From: JAIPAN01 sp040403555
GTDB lineage: Bacteria > Bacteroidota > Bacteroidia > Sphingobacteriales > Sphingobacteriaceae
Direction: 5' to 3'
NCBI GenBank assembly: GCA_040403555.1
Contig: JBBAKN010000001.1
Coordinates: 1 to 64,000, forward strand
DNA length: 64,000 nt
The translations under genes were made by a program, and so were the position numbers. The notes beneath the pieces are model-generated. The model was not told the DNA's origin and searched no databases. It saw only the letters and a program-made list of their open reading frames with translations. Below are positions 51,699 through 59,935 of the stretch, in pieces. Positions within the stretch are counted from its first letter, which is position 1, and each line of letters begins with the position of its first letter.

Positions 51699-53624
51699 TT
51701 AAATTTTAGTTTCATTAATTAACTGATTTTCAAATTCTTGCATGCTCATACTCCCCAAATCTCCTTCACCGTGCTTACGAACTGAAACCATTCCTTCGCT
51801 CATTTCTTTCTCTCCAATAATCAACATATATGGGATTTTTTTTATCTCGGCATCACGAATTTTGCGGCCGATTTTCTCATCTCTCATGTCGATTAGCCCG
51901 CGAATATCGGAATTATTTAAGGATTCTAAAAGTTTTTTCGCATATTCTTCATATTTCTCCGAGATAGGAAGCACGATAAATTGTTCGGGAGTTAACCACA
52001 ATGGGAAGTTACCAGCACAATGCTCAATCAGCAGGGCAATGAATCGTTCTAGGGAACCGAATGGTGCCCGGTGAATCATTACGGGCCGGTGCTTGGCGTT
52101 ATCGCTGCCAGTATATTCTAATTCGAAACGTTCGGGCAGGTTATAATCTACCTGAATGGTTCCTAATTGCCATTTACGGCCTAATGCATCACGAACCATA
52201 AAATCGAGTTTAGGGCCATAAAATGCAGCTTCGCCATATTCTACTACAGTTGGCAATCCTTTTTCGTTGGCAGCTTCTATAATTGCCGCCTCGGCTAAAG
52301 CCCAATTGGCATCAGATCCGATGTATTTGGATTTGTTATTCGGATCGCGAAGGGAAATTTGTGCGGTATAATCTTGGAAATCTAAAGCACTTAATACATA
52401 CAATACCAAGTCTATTACCTTTTTGAATTCTTCTTTTACCTGATCAGGGCGGCAAAATAAGTGGGCATCATCTTGTGTAAAACCTCTTACCCGGGTTAAA
52501 CCGTGTAATTCGCCACTTTGTTCGTAGCGGTAAACAGTTCCAAATTCGGCAAAACGTACCGGCAAATCTTTGTAAGAGCGTGGCTTGGTTTTATACAATT
52601 CGCAATGGTGTGGGCAGTTCATCGGTTTTAAAAAGAACTCCTCTCCTTCTTGCGGGGTTTTAATTGGCTGAAATGAATCGGCACCATATTTATCGTAATG
52701 GCCAGAAGTTACATACAGGTTTTTATGCCCGATATGCGGAGTAACCACCTGCTCATAGCCCATTTTTTGTTGAGCCTTTTGGAGGAAACTAACTAATTTT
52801 TCTCTAAGTGCGGTTCCTTTAGGTAACCACATGGGTAAACCCATCCCTACTTTTTCGGAGAAAGCAAATAATTCTAATTCCTTACCCAATTTACGGTGAT
52901 CACGCTTTTTGGCTTCTTCTACCATTTCCAAGTACTCACTCAATTCGCTTTGTTTGGGGAAGGTAACGCCATAAATACGGGTTAACTGCTTACGGGTTTC
53001 ATCGCCACGCCAGTAGGCACCTGCCACATTCATCAATTTTACGGCTTTTACAAACCCAGTATTGGGGATGTGTGGCCCGCGACACAAATCGGTAAAATTA
53101 CCCTGCGTATAAAAGGTAATCGTACCATCGGCCAAGTCTTTTATTAAATCGAGTTTATATTCATCACCTTTTTTGGTGAAATATTTCTCAGCCTCGGCTT
53201 TACTAATATTTGTACGCTCATAATCGGCTTTATTTCGAGCCAATTCGAGTATTTTATCTTCTATTTCCTTAAAATTATCAGACGAAAATTCGCAATCACC
53301 GAAATCTACATCGTAATAAAAACCAGTTTCTATGGCCGGGCCAATACCTAGTTTAACGCCCGGATAAAGCGCTTCTAAGGCTTCGGCCATTAAGTGTGCC
53401 GAGGAGTGCCAAAAGGTACTTTTACCTTCGGTGTCGTTCCAAGTTAATAATCGTAAGGTGGCATCGGTTTCAATGGCACGTGAAGCATCCCAGATTTCTC
53501 CGTTTACAACAGCTGCTAATACGTTTCGGGCTAAGCCTTCTGAAATGGAAAGGGCTATTTGGTGGGCGGTGGTTCCTGATTCGTAAGCACGAACCGAACC
53601 GTCCGGAAGGGTAATATTGATCAT
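51699..53624 (-). CDS. thrS: Threonyl-tRNA synthetase
   Basis: Class II synthetase that charges tRNA-Thr and removes mischarged Ser. The protein is 641 aa. Domains: TGS at 1-62; editing domain with the HxxxH-type His73 and His77 in FWHSSAHLMAEAL; catalytic core with MNCPHHCELYK (zinc Cys and His) near 334-344 and DDAHLFCRP (zinc His) in the same fold; anticodon domain at about 540-641. It leads the run thrS-infC-rpmI-rplT, conserved in many bacteria. A TATTTTTG box and a leader hairpin precede it. Confidence 0.98.
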   Translation of the reverse strand: MINITLPDGSVRAYESGTTAHQIALSISEGLARNVLAAVVNGEIWDASRAIETDATLRLLTWNDTEGKSTFWHSSAHLMAEALEALYPGVKLGIGPAIETGFYYDVDFGDCEFSSDNFKEIEDKILELARNKADYERTNISKAEAEKYFTKKGDEYKLDLIKDLADGTITFYTQGNFTDLCRGPHIPNTGFVKAVKLMNVAGAYWRGDETRKQLTRIYGVTFPKQSELSEYLEMVEEAKKRDHRKLGKELELFAFSEKVGMGLPMWLPKGTALREKLVSFLQKAQQKMGYEQVVTPHIGHKNLYVTSGHYDKYGADSFQPIKTPQEGEEFFLKPMNCPHHCELYKTKPRSYKDLPVRFAEFGTVYRYEQSGELHGLTRVRGFTQDDAHLFCRPDQVKEEFKKVIDLVLYVLSALDFQDYTAQISLRDPNNKSKYIGSDANWALAEAAIIEAANEKGLPTVVEYGEAAFYGPKLDFMVRDALGRKWQLGTIQVDYNLPERFELEYTGSDNAKHRPVMIHRAPFGSLERFIALLIEHCAGNFPLWLTPEQFIVLPISEKYEEYAKKLLESLNNSDIRGLIDMRDEKIGRKIRDAEIKKIPYMLIIGEKEMSEGMVSVRKHGEGDLGSMSMQEFENQLINETKI

Positions 53625-53663
53625 CTACAATATGATTTAACGTTCGAAAAAAAGGTTATTAAA

Positions 53664-53682
53664 CATCACCTACTATGTGATG
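53664..53682 (-). promoter_or_regulatory. Leader hairpin of thrS
   Basis: CATCAC and GTGATG form an exact 6-bp stem with a 7-base loop, in the predicted leader between the -7 box (53688-53695) and the thrS ATG. It could be a ThrRS-binding or stability hairpin; no anticodon-like loop is evident. Confidence 0.35.
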
Positions 53683-53687
53683 GTTCA

Positions 53688-53695
53688 CAAAAATA
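53688..53695 (-). promoter_or_regulatory. -7 promoter box of thrS
   Basis: Minus-strand TATTTTTG, an exact TAnnTTTG match 63 bases before the ATG. The leader would be about 60 bases and contains the 53664-53682 hairpin. Confidence 0.5.
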
Positions 53696-53720
53696 GCAAT
53701 ATCTTCTAAATTTGGGCATA

Positions 53721-53752
53721 AAAAAAGCCCCGAGCTATCAGGGCTTTATTTT
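53721..53752 (-). terminator. Terminator after the GLPGLI gene
   Basis: AAAGCCC and GGGCTTT form a 7-bp stem with a 10-base loop, with a 7-T run on the minus strand. It ends the GLPGLI gene 13 bases past its stop and lies just upstream of the thrS promoter. It can also work on the plus strand. Confidence 0.85.
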
Positions 53753-53764
53753 TATATTCTTTTT

Positions 53765-54568
53765 TTATTGCTGAATACGGATTTGACGATCGCCGCCGCC
53801 GTTTCTGAATTTTGCCCGCATTTCTTCCATTGCTTTTTGATATTCTTCTTGAGTAATGGTTCTGCCCTTTTTAGGTGCGGCTACTTCGCTGTCTTTAATT
53901 TTGGTATACTCTACGCTGGTCGCATAAAATTTCATACGATCGGTTTCGATACCCAATACTACACCGGCTACCCAAAGGTTAGCCATGGGCGATGCTTTTA
54001 AAGCAAGTTCAGTGGTATACCAAATAGTTGTTTGTGAACCATTTCTACCACTTACAACCGCTTTTTTACAATCAAAACCACTAATTTTTTTAGTTTCGGT
54101 ACTTAGTTCTGTCTCTTTAGAACCACTTCCTAAAACAGATTCTAACAATACACCTTCGCCATTTAATTCAAATGATTCGGTTACTTTCTCCGTACCATTA
54201 AAATACAATTCGCGATCACCTCCACCAAAACGCATCATGCGCATAGCACCACCCGAACCTTCTCCACCGGCAGGTGCTGTAATATCTTCAGTTTCTGATT
54301 TCTGAAATTTTGCTCCCGTTGGATTGTAGGCGATTTCGAATTTATTGGTAATTTTATCTGGCATTCCTGAGCCATTGGCACCTACAAAGCTGCTCATTAC
54401 ACGTACTTCTCCGCCATTGCCACTTGCTCCTTGTTGTTGGCCGCCTGCCATAGATTTTAAATCAATTACTTGATCGTAATAAATTACTCCAGCTGTTTTT
54501 TGCTGAGAGAATACATACGAGCTTAATAAGGTACAGAATGCAATGATTCCGAAAAATTGTTTAGTCAT
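53765..54568 (-). CDS. GLPGLI-family-like secreted protein
   Basis: A 267-aa exported protein. Residues 1-21 are a signal peptide (cut near VFS). The core resembles GLPGLI-type Bacteroidota proteins: ISGFDCKKAVVSGRNGSQTTIWYTTELALKASP (in parts), then GVVLGIETDRMKFYATSVEY, where the strand after ASPMANLW normally carries the GLPGLI motif, here varied as VAGVVLGIE. Two Gly/Ser-rich insertions, one near 42-70 and one near 98-122 with many Met, are likely surface loops. The C-terminus is basic and Arg/Gly-rich. These proteins are common in the phylum and their function is unknown. A TACTTTTG box lies upstream; a terminator follows. Confidence 0.8.
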   Translation of the reverse strand: MTKQFFGIIAFCTLLSSYVFSQQKTAGVIYYDQVIDLKSMAGGQQQGASGNGGEVRVMSSFVGANGSGMPDKITNKFEIAYNPTGAKFQKSETEDITAPAGGEGSGGAMRMMRFGGGDRELYFNGTEKVTESFELNGEGVLLESVLGSGSKETELSTETKKISGFDCKKAVVSGRNGSQTTIWYTTELALKASPMANLWVAGVVLGIETDRMKFYATSVEYTKIKDSEVAAPKKGRTITQEEYQKAMEEMRAKFRNGGGDRQIRIQQ

Positions 54569-54588
54569 GATATATGTTGTTTGATAAT

Positions 54589-54596
54589 CAAAAGTA
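54589..54596 (-). promoter_or_regulatory. -7 promoter box of the GLPGLI-like gene
   Basis: Minus-strand TACTTTTG, an exact TAnnTTTG match 21 bases before the ATG at 54568. Confidence 0.5.
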
Positions 54597-54629
54597 TGCT
54601 TAAAACGTGTGTAAATTTGTTAAAAAAAG

Positions 54630-55358
54630 TTAAACATTTCCCCAGCCATTTGCCAATACATCGGCTAAATGCATGGTTTTTATTTTTAAATTTTCTTTAT
54701 CGATGTATGCTTGTAAATGCATTAAGCAAGAAATGTCGGTAGAAATGATGTATTCGGCACCCACAACTAAAGCATTGTTTACCTTTTGCTGGGCCATGGC
54801 ACTAGAAATTCCTTCAAATTTTACGGCAAATGTGCCACCAAAGCCGCAGCAGGTTTCCGTATCAGGCATTTCGAGCAATTCTAAGCCGTGTACTTTTTCT
54901 AATAAGGCTCTCGGTTCAGCTTTAATTTTGCATTCTCTTAAACCTGCACAAGAATCGTGATAAACTGCTTTTCCTTCTAATTCGGCACCGAAATAGTCTT
55001 TATTTAACACATTTACCAAGAAATCGGAAAGTTCGATAATATGCGATTGTATAGAGCGACATTTATTGTGGATGGCGGTATTGGTAAACAAATCGTTGTA
55101 GTAGTTTTTAACCATGCCCGTACAGGAAGCAGATGGCGAAACAATGACCACATTATCAGAAAAATCTTCTAAGAATTTATACCCAATGGCTTTAGCTTCA
55201 TCCCAATAGCCGGCATTAAATGCGGGTTGGCCGCAACAAGTTTGTTCGGCATTGTATTTAACCTTACAGCCTGCTTTTTCAAGCACTTTTACCGTATTAT
55301 AAGCCGTTTCGGGATATAATTGATCAATAAAGCAGGGTATGAATAGTTCTACGGTCAT
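54630..55358 (-). CDS. LutA-like CCG-domain oxidoreductase
   Basis: A 242-aa cytoplasmic Fe-S protein of the cysteine-rich CCG type. Two CCG modules are visible: EQTCCGQPAFNAGYWDEA near 38-55, and TETCCGFGGTFAVKFEGIS near 157-175, each forming half of a heterodisulfide-reductase-like cluster site. VSPSASCTGMVKNYY and YHDSCAGLRECKIKAEPR are also typical of LutA/YkgE. LutA acts with LutB and LutC in lactate oxidation, but neither is beside it, so this could be a partner of a distant lutBC or a different oxidoreductase. The MFS-like gene upstream may supply a substrate, but that is inference. Confidence 0.88.
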   Translation of the reverse strand: MTVELFIPCFIDQLYPETAYNTVKVLEKAGCKVKYNAEQTCCGQPAFNAGYWDEAKAIGYKFLEDFSDNVVIVSPSASCTGMVKNYYNDLFTNTAIHNKCRSIQSHIIELSDFLVNVLNKDYFGAELEGKAVYHDSCAGLRECKIKAEPRALLEKVHGLELLEMPDTETCCGFGGTFAVKFEGISSAMAQQKVNNALVVGAEYIISTDISCLMHLQAYIDKENLKIKTMHLADVLANGWGNV

Positions 55359-55397
55359 TTCAACATGGTGTTCGGCAAAGGTCTAAAAATATCTGTA

Positions 55398-56702
55398 TTA
55401 GTTGGCTATTTTTTTACGTTTTTGCAGCGAAATAAGTACTAGAAATACCAAGCCTAAACTGAAAAAGGTGGTGAGTGATACAGCTGAATTACGCATATTT
55501 CCCGTAAATTCTTCGATATAGCCAAAGCTAAATAAGCCAATAACAATGGCTAATTTCTCGGTAACATCGTAAAAACTAAAAAAGGAAGCCGTATCGGGCG
55601 TATTTTCGGGTAGCAATTTGGAGTACGTGGAGCGTGATAGGGATTGTATACCGCCCATAACCAAACCGACTACACAAGCTAAGGCGTAAAATTGATATTC
55701 ACTAGTTATAAAATAGGCCGAAATACAAACAAATATCCAAATAAAAACAACAAAGATGAGTACATTGAAATTACCAAATTTACTAGCCATATATGACATT
55801 AAATAGGCACCTAAAATAGCCAATAACTGGATTAATAAAATAGTAATTATCAGTTTTGGAGCTCCTAAATGAAGTATTTTTTCCCCAAAATTGGCTGCCA
55901 CCAACATAATGGTTTGCACCCCCATAGAGTAAAAGAAAAAAGCACCTAAGAAAAACTTAAGTGTACGCATCTCTTTAACCTGAAGCCATACTTTATGTAA
56001 TTCTTGAAAACCACTATGAATCAGGTTTTTGTTTATCTTTTTGTAGTTCGTACTTCCGTTCGGTAAGCGCTTAAATGTGATTTGAGCAAAGCCTATCCAC
56101 CACAGTCCTACTAATAAGAAAGATAACCGGGCAGGAAAAGAAGGATCGGTAATACCAAATGTATCGGGCATTAATACAAAAATGAAACAGATAATCTGCA
56201 AAATAACACTGCCAATATATCCCCAAGCAAAGCCTTGGGCACTCACTTTATCTTGATGATCGGGCGTGGCAATTTCGGGCAAGTACGAATTATAGAATAA
56301 GGCCCCTCCAATCCAGCCAACAGCAGCCAAGGCAAATAAAATTACCCCCAACTCGAGTGTTTCTAGTTTAAAGAAAAACAAGCCTATACAAGCCAAACCA
56401 CCCAAATAGGTGAAAAACTTCATGAAACTTTTCTTATTCCCATGGTAATCGGAAACGGAAGAGAGAATGGGAAGCAAAAAAACCATCAGTAAATAACCTA
56501 CTGCCATGGCATAATTGCTTAATGCGGTATTTACAAACCATTTTCCAAAGAAAAGCACTTTATCTCCATGCTCTTTGGTCGTAGTAATTGCAGTATAATA
56601 AACCGGAAAAATAGTGGAAGTAATAACTAGGCTGTAGGCCGAATTTGCCCAATCGAAATAGGCCCATGCTTTAATTACTTTGGGGTTGTTTTTTTCTTGC
56701 AT
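55398..56702 (-). CDS. UMF1-family MFS permease
   Basis: A 434-aa inner-membrane transporter of the UMF1/Atg22-like MFS group. The N-terminal AWAYFDWANSAYSLVITSTIFPVYY (13-37, in parts) is the family mark. About eleven to twelve helices are visible. A cytoplasmic loop near 205-245 is basic. The substrate is unknown; fungal relatives export amino acids from vacuoles, but bacterial members are uncharacterised. It is in the same orientation as recQ upstream and LutA downstream with gaps of 35-40 bases, and may be co-transcribed with them. Confidence 0.87.
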   Translation of the reverse strand: MQEKNNPKVIKAWAYFDWANSAYSLVITSTIFPVYYTAITTTKEHGDKVLFFGKWFVNTALSNYAMAVGYLLMVFLLPILSSVSDYHGNKKSFMKFFTYLGGLACIGLFFFKLETLELGVILFALAAVGWIGGALFYNSYLPEIATPDHQDKVSAQGFAWGYIGSVILQIICFIFVLMPDTFGITDPSFPARLSFLLVGLWWIGFAQITFKRLPNGSTNYKKINKNLIHSGFQELHKVWLQVKEMRTLKFFLGAFFFYSMGVQTIMLVAANFGEKILHLGAPKLIITILLIQLLAILGAYLMSYMASKFGNFNVLIFVVFIWIFVCISAYFITSEYQFYALACVVGLVMGGIQSLSRSTYSKLLPENTPDTASFFSFYDVTEKLAIVIGLFSFGYIEEFTGNMRNSAVSLTTFFSLGLVFLVLISLQKRKKIAN

Positions 56703-56737
56703 TAACTAATGTAGGTATAAAAATAAGAATGAGAAAA

Positions 56738-58624
56738 TTAGCCCAGGTGCAACAAGTCATTACTCAAACGAAGCTTACCTTCATCTATCAACACTCGAAT
56801 TAGTTCTAAACGTGCCGCTTCGCTGCCCTCATGTAGGCTATCTACCAAAACTTCAATAGATAGAGGTTCTACACGCAATTTTTCCAAAATGGCTAACCTC
56901 AGAACCGCTTCCGAATGCTTTTTTCGAGCCCCAATGCATACATCACATACGCCACACGTTTCTTTAGTGAGCTCATCAAAATAATTTAAGAGTTGTTGCG
57001 ATCTACAAATGGGTTTGTTCACATAGTTGAGCACACTTTCTACTTGCTTTTGGTAGATTGCTTGGCGCTGGGCCAAGAAGGTATAATCGATGCCTAAATG
57101 GGCCCTATCTACTCGTGGACGCAAAAATTGAATTTGAGATTGATCTGTTTTGGGCTCGTAGGCAATTAATTGAAAATCATTCAGCTTGCTCAGTAGTTGA
57201 ACCACTTGGTTAACAGAAATTTGCAAACGCTTGGCCAAATCTTGCTCTTTAATGGGCACATACTGATCGTACAAACTTCCATACGAACGTAACAGTGTTT
57301 TTAACAGCGGTTCATAAGCGGTATTGCTTAGCTGGAAACTATATAAGGCCTCGTAATCGACCACTACTTGCAATCGAGATGGTAAATACACGCTCTCAGT
57401 TAAACCAATATACCCTTCGAGACTAAGTACTCTTAAAATATTTATAATTTTTATGGGTTCTAACTTATATTTTTTGCAAAATTCTGCTGGATCAAATGGG
57501 AATAACAGGCCCTCTCCGGCTCCGTAAGCTACCTGCAAATGGTTACCCAATTGATGATAAACTAACTGTATGTCGGCTAAACTTGGGCTTCCTTGAGCTA
57601 ATTTCCGTTCTAATGCTTTCACATCCGAATCGTTATAAAAAAGCACTGCATAGGCCTTTTTTTCGTCTCGGCCTGCACGACCAGCTTCTTGATAATATGC
57701 TTCCAGGCTTTCGGGCAAATCCATATGAGCCACAAAACGCACATCGGGTTTATCTATTCCCATGCCAAAAGCATTGGTAGCCACTATAACTCTGAGCGTA
57801 TTTGCTTTCCAATCGTCTTGTTTTTGAGCACGTACTTCAGCTGGAAGGCCAGCATGGTAAAAATCAGCTTTAATATCTTCTAAACAGAGTTGTCGAGCCA
57901 GTTCCTGAGTTTCTCTGCGGTTACGCACATATACAATGCCACTACCTTTTACCTTTTTTATTACGTTAAGCAAACGTTTTAACTTATTTTCTTCCTTGGC
58001 CACCACATAGCTCAAATTGCTCCGTTCAAAAGATTTACGAAATACCTGAAAACCCTTTTTGAAAGCCAATTTAGATACAATATCATCAGCTACTTGATGG
58101 GTTGCTGTAGCAGTTAATGCCAATATGGGCACTTTTGGATTCAATTGGCGTAATTCGGCTAGTTGCAAATAATGCGGCCTAAAATCGTAGCCCCATTGCG
58201 AAATACAATGAGCCTCATCAATGGCAAATAAGTTTACGTTCATGTGCCGAATGCGCTCCTGTACTAACGGCGAACTCAAACGCTCGGGAGAAATGTATAG
58301 GAATTTGATTTTACCATACACGCAATTATCCAACAAAATATCTACTTCTCTTTTGCCCATGCCCGATACTATGGCTACGGCCTCTATTCCTCGTTCCTTT
58401 AAATTTTCTACTTGATCTTTCATCAAAGCAATTAAGGGAGAAACAACCACACAAATACCGGGCTGTAATAAGGCAGGAACCTGAAAACAAATAGATTTAC
58501 CACCACCGGTGGGCATTAAAGCCAAGGTATCTTTCCCATCCAGCACCGATTGTACAATTTCTTCCTGCAAAGCACGGAAAGTATCGTAACCCCAATACTG
58601 TTTTAATACCTGATGAATGGTCAT
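56738..58624 (-). CDS. recQ: RecQ-family DNA helicase with a displaced zinc module
   Basis: 3'-5' DNA helicase for recombination and replication-fork repair; 628 aa. The helicase core (1-340) has Walker A TGGGKS near 39-44, DEAH at 136-139 followed by the RecQ loop CISQWGYDFRPHY, and QEAGRAGRD near 312-320. The zinc cysteines Cys540, Cys557, Cys560 and Cys563 have the same spacing (x16, x2, x2) as in E. coli RecQ, but there they follow the helicase directly at 380-403. Here about 200 residues (345-535) lie between, including winged-helix-like stretches such as LAKRLQISVNQVVQLLSKL. A short helical tail follows and no HRDC domain is seen. A TAAATTTG box lies 5 bases before the ATG. Confidence 0.93.
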   Translation of the reverse strand: MTIHQVLKQYWGYDTFRALQEEIVQSVLDGKDTLALMPTGGGKSICFQVPALLQPGICVVVSPLIALMKDQVENLKERGIEAVAIVSGMGKREVDILLDNCVYGKIKFLYISPERLSSPLVQERIRHMNVNLFAIDEAHCISQWGYDFRPHYLQLAELRQLNPKVPILALTATATHQVADDIVSKLAFKKGFQVFRKSFERSNLSYVVAKEENKLKRLLNVIKKVKGSGIVYVRNRRETQELARQLCLEDIKADFYHAGLPAEVRAQKQDDWKANTLRVIVATNAFGMGIDKPDVRFVAHMDLPESLEAYYQEAGRAGRDEKKAYAVLFYNDSDVKALERKLAQGSPSLADIQLVYHQLGNHLQVAYGAGEGLLFPFDPAEFCKKYKLEPIKIINILRVLSLEGYIGLTESVYLPSRLQVVVDYEALYSFQLSNTAYEPLLKTLLRSYGSLYDQYVPIKEQDLAKRLQISVNQVVQLLSKLNDFQLIAYEPKTDQSQIQFLRPRVDRAHLGIDYTFLAQRQAIYQKQVESVLNYVNKPICRSQQLLNYFDELTKETCGVCDVCIGARKKHSEAVLRLAILEKLRVEPLSIEVLVDSLHEGSEAARLELIRVLIDEGKLRLSNDLLHLG

Positions 58625-58628
58625 GGAT

Positions 58629-58636
58629 CAAATTTA
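58629..58636 (-). promoter_or_regulatory. -7 promoter box of recQ
   Basis: Minus-strand TAAATTTG, an exact TAnnTTTG match that ends 5 bases before the ATG at 58624. Transcription from it would give an almost leaderless mRNA. It lies in the 28-bp gap after the flavoprotein gene. Confidence 0.35.
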
Positions 58637-58652
58637 ACTAAAAGAATGGGCT

Positions 58653-59846
58653 TTAAATATGTTGTGCGATTACATAGCCACTAGCCCAAGCCCATTGAAA
58701 ATTGTAGCCACCAAGCCAACCAGTTACATCTACACATTCGCCTCCAACAAATAAACCAGGTACTTTTTTAGCCTCGAGGGTCTTAGAGGAAAGTTCATCT
58801 GTTGAAATACCGCCACGCATAACCTCGGCTTTATCGTAACCTTTATCGCCAGCAGGTTTTACGGTAAAATGATGAATAAATTGCGCTATACTTTCTAAAT
58901 CGGCTTTGGTAAGCGATGCTAAATTGGTTTCTAAGGGCAAAAATTTACCAAATGCATCGGCCAATTTTTTGGTGTAGATGTTGGATAAAAAAGTACGCAG
59001 GCTTTGTTTACCATTTAGCCCACGCTCTTGCGAAATGCGTTCCAAGATTGATTCGTCGGGAAATAAATTTAGCTCAATAGTTTGACCTGGGCGCCAATAG
59101 CTCGAAATTTGTAAAATAGCTGGTCCACTAAGCCCCCAATGAGTAAAAAGAATATTTTCTTTGAAACTAATTTCTTCAGTAGAAACTTCGCAATACACGC
59201 TATTGCCGGATAATTGTGCATACCAATCGGCATCTTTACCAGTAATGGTTAAAGGAACCAAGGCCGGAGCTGTTTCTGTTAAACGCATGCCGAAAGATTT
59301 CGCGGTTTTAAGTGCAAAATCGCTAGAACCTAATTTAGCAATGGGCAAACCACCCGAAGCCAAAACCACTTTTGGAACCTGTATCTTAACTAACTTACCA
59401 AGATGGGTGTATTCTATTTCAAAGCCAGTAGCACTTTTTTTTATGCTTTTAACTTCGGCTTCTAGTTTAATTTCTTGACCTAAATCGGCACAAAGATTTT
59501 CGAAAACAGCCACAATATCTTTGGCCTTATTGGTGGTAGGAAATAGTTGACCCAGTGTTTTCTCTGCACCTTGTATACCATATGTCTCAAAAAAACCGAT
59601 GGTATCTCCTACCGTCCATTGTGAAAATGCCGATTTGGAGAAATGTGGGTTGTCTGAAATAAAATTTTCAGCCTCGGTATACACATTCGTGTAGTTGCAA
59701 CGTCCGCCACCCGAAATTAAAATTTTAGCTCCTACCCGATCATTACGCTCTAAAATAAGTGTTTTTTTACCCAAATAACCCGCTTGTACGGCACACATTA
59801 GGCCACAAGCACCACCTCCAATAATTACGGCATCAAAACGATTCAT
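58653..59846 (-). CDS. HI0933-like FAD/NAD(P)-binding oxidoreductase
   Basis: A 397-aa flavoprotein. The N-terminal FAD-binding fold is VIIGGGACGLMCAVQAGYLGKK (8-29, in parts), then ILISGGGRCNYTN near 47-59, a segment specific to the HI0933/BaiN group. The C-terminal part ends GLFVGGECVDVTGWLGGYNFQWAWASGYVIAQ (in parts), the closing FAD motif. Related enzymes reduce unsaturated or hydroxylated bile-acid-like compounds, but most are uncharacterised, so the substrate is unknown. It lies directly upstream of recQ (28 bp). Confidence 0.92.
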   Translation of the reverse strand: MNRFDAVIIGGGACGLMCAVQAGYLGKKTLILERNDRVGAKILISGGGRCNYTNVYTEAENFISDNPHFSKSAFSQWTVGDTIGFFETYGIQGAEKTLGQLFPTTNKAKDIVAVFENLCADLGQEIKLEAEVKSIKKSATGFEIEYTHLGKLVKIQVPKVVLASGGLPIAKLGSSDFALKTAKSFGMRLTETAPALVPLTITGKDADWYAQLSGNSVYCEVSTEEISFKENILFTHWGLSGPAILQISSYWRPGQTIELNLFPDESILERISQERGLNGKQSLRTFLSNIYTKKLADAFGKFLPLETNLASLTKADLESIAQFIHHFTVKPAGDKGYDKAEVMRGGISTDELSSKTLEAKKVPGLFVGGECVDVTGWLGGYNFQWAWASGYVIAQHI

Positions 59847-59920
59847 TTAGCGAATTTAGGGTTAAATTTTAAAAGCGTAAACAAGCGCATTTTGGGGTTC
59901 AAAAATTGCCTCGAATACCC

Positions 59921-59928
59921 TATCTTTG
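59921..59928 (+). promoter_or_regulatory. -7 promoter box of lepA
   Basis: TATCTTTG, an exact TAnnTTTG match only 8 bases before the lepA ATG at 59936, so the predicted mRNA leader is a few bases at most. Confidence 0.45.
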
Positions 59929-59935
59929 CCACTCC

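Noticed and set aside
54630..55358. A complete lutABC lactate operon.
   Set aside because: Only the LutA-like gene is present; no lutB or lutC lies next to it.
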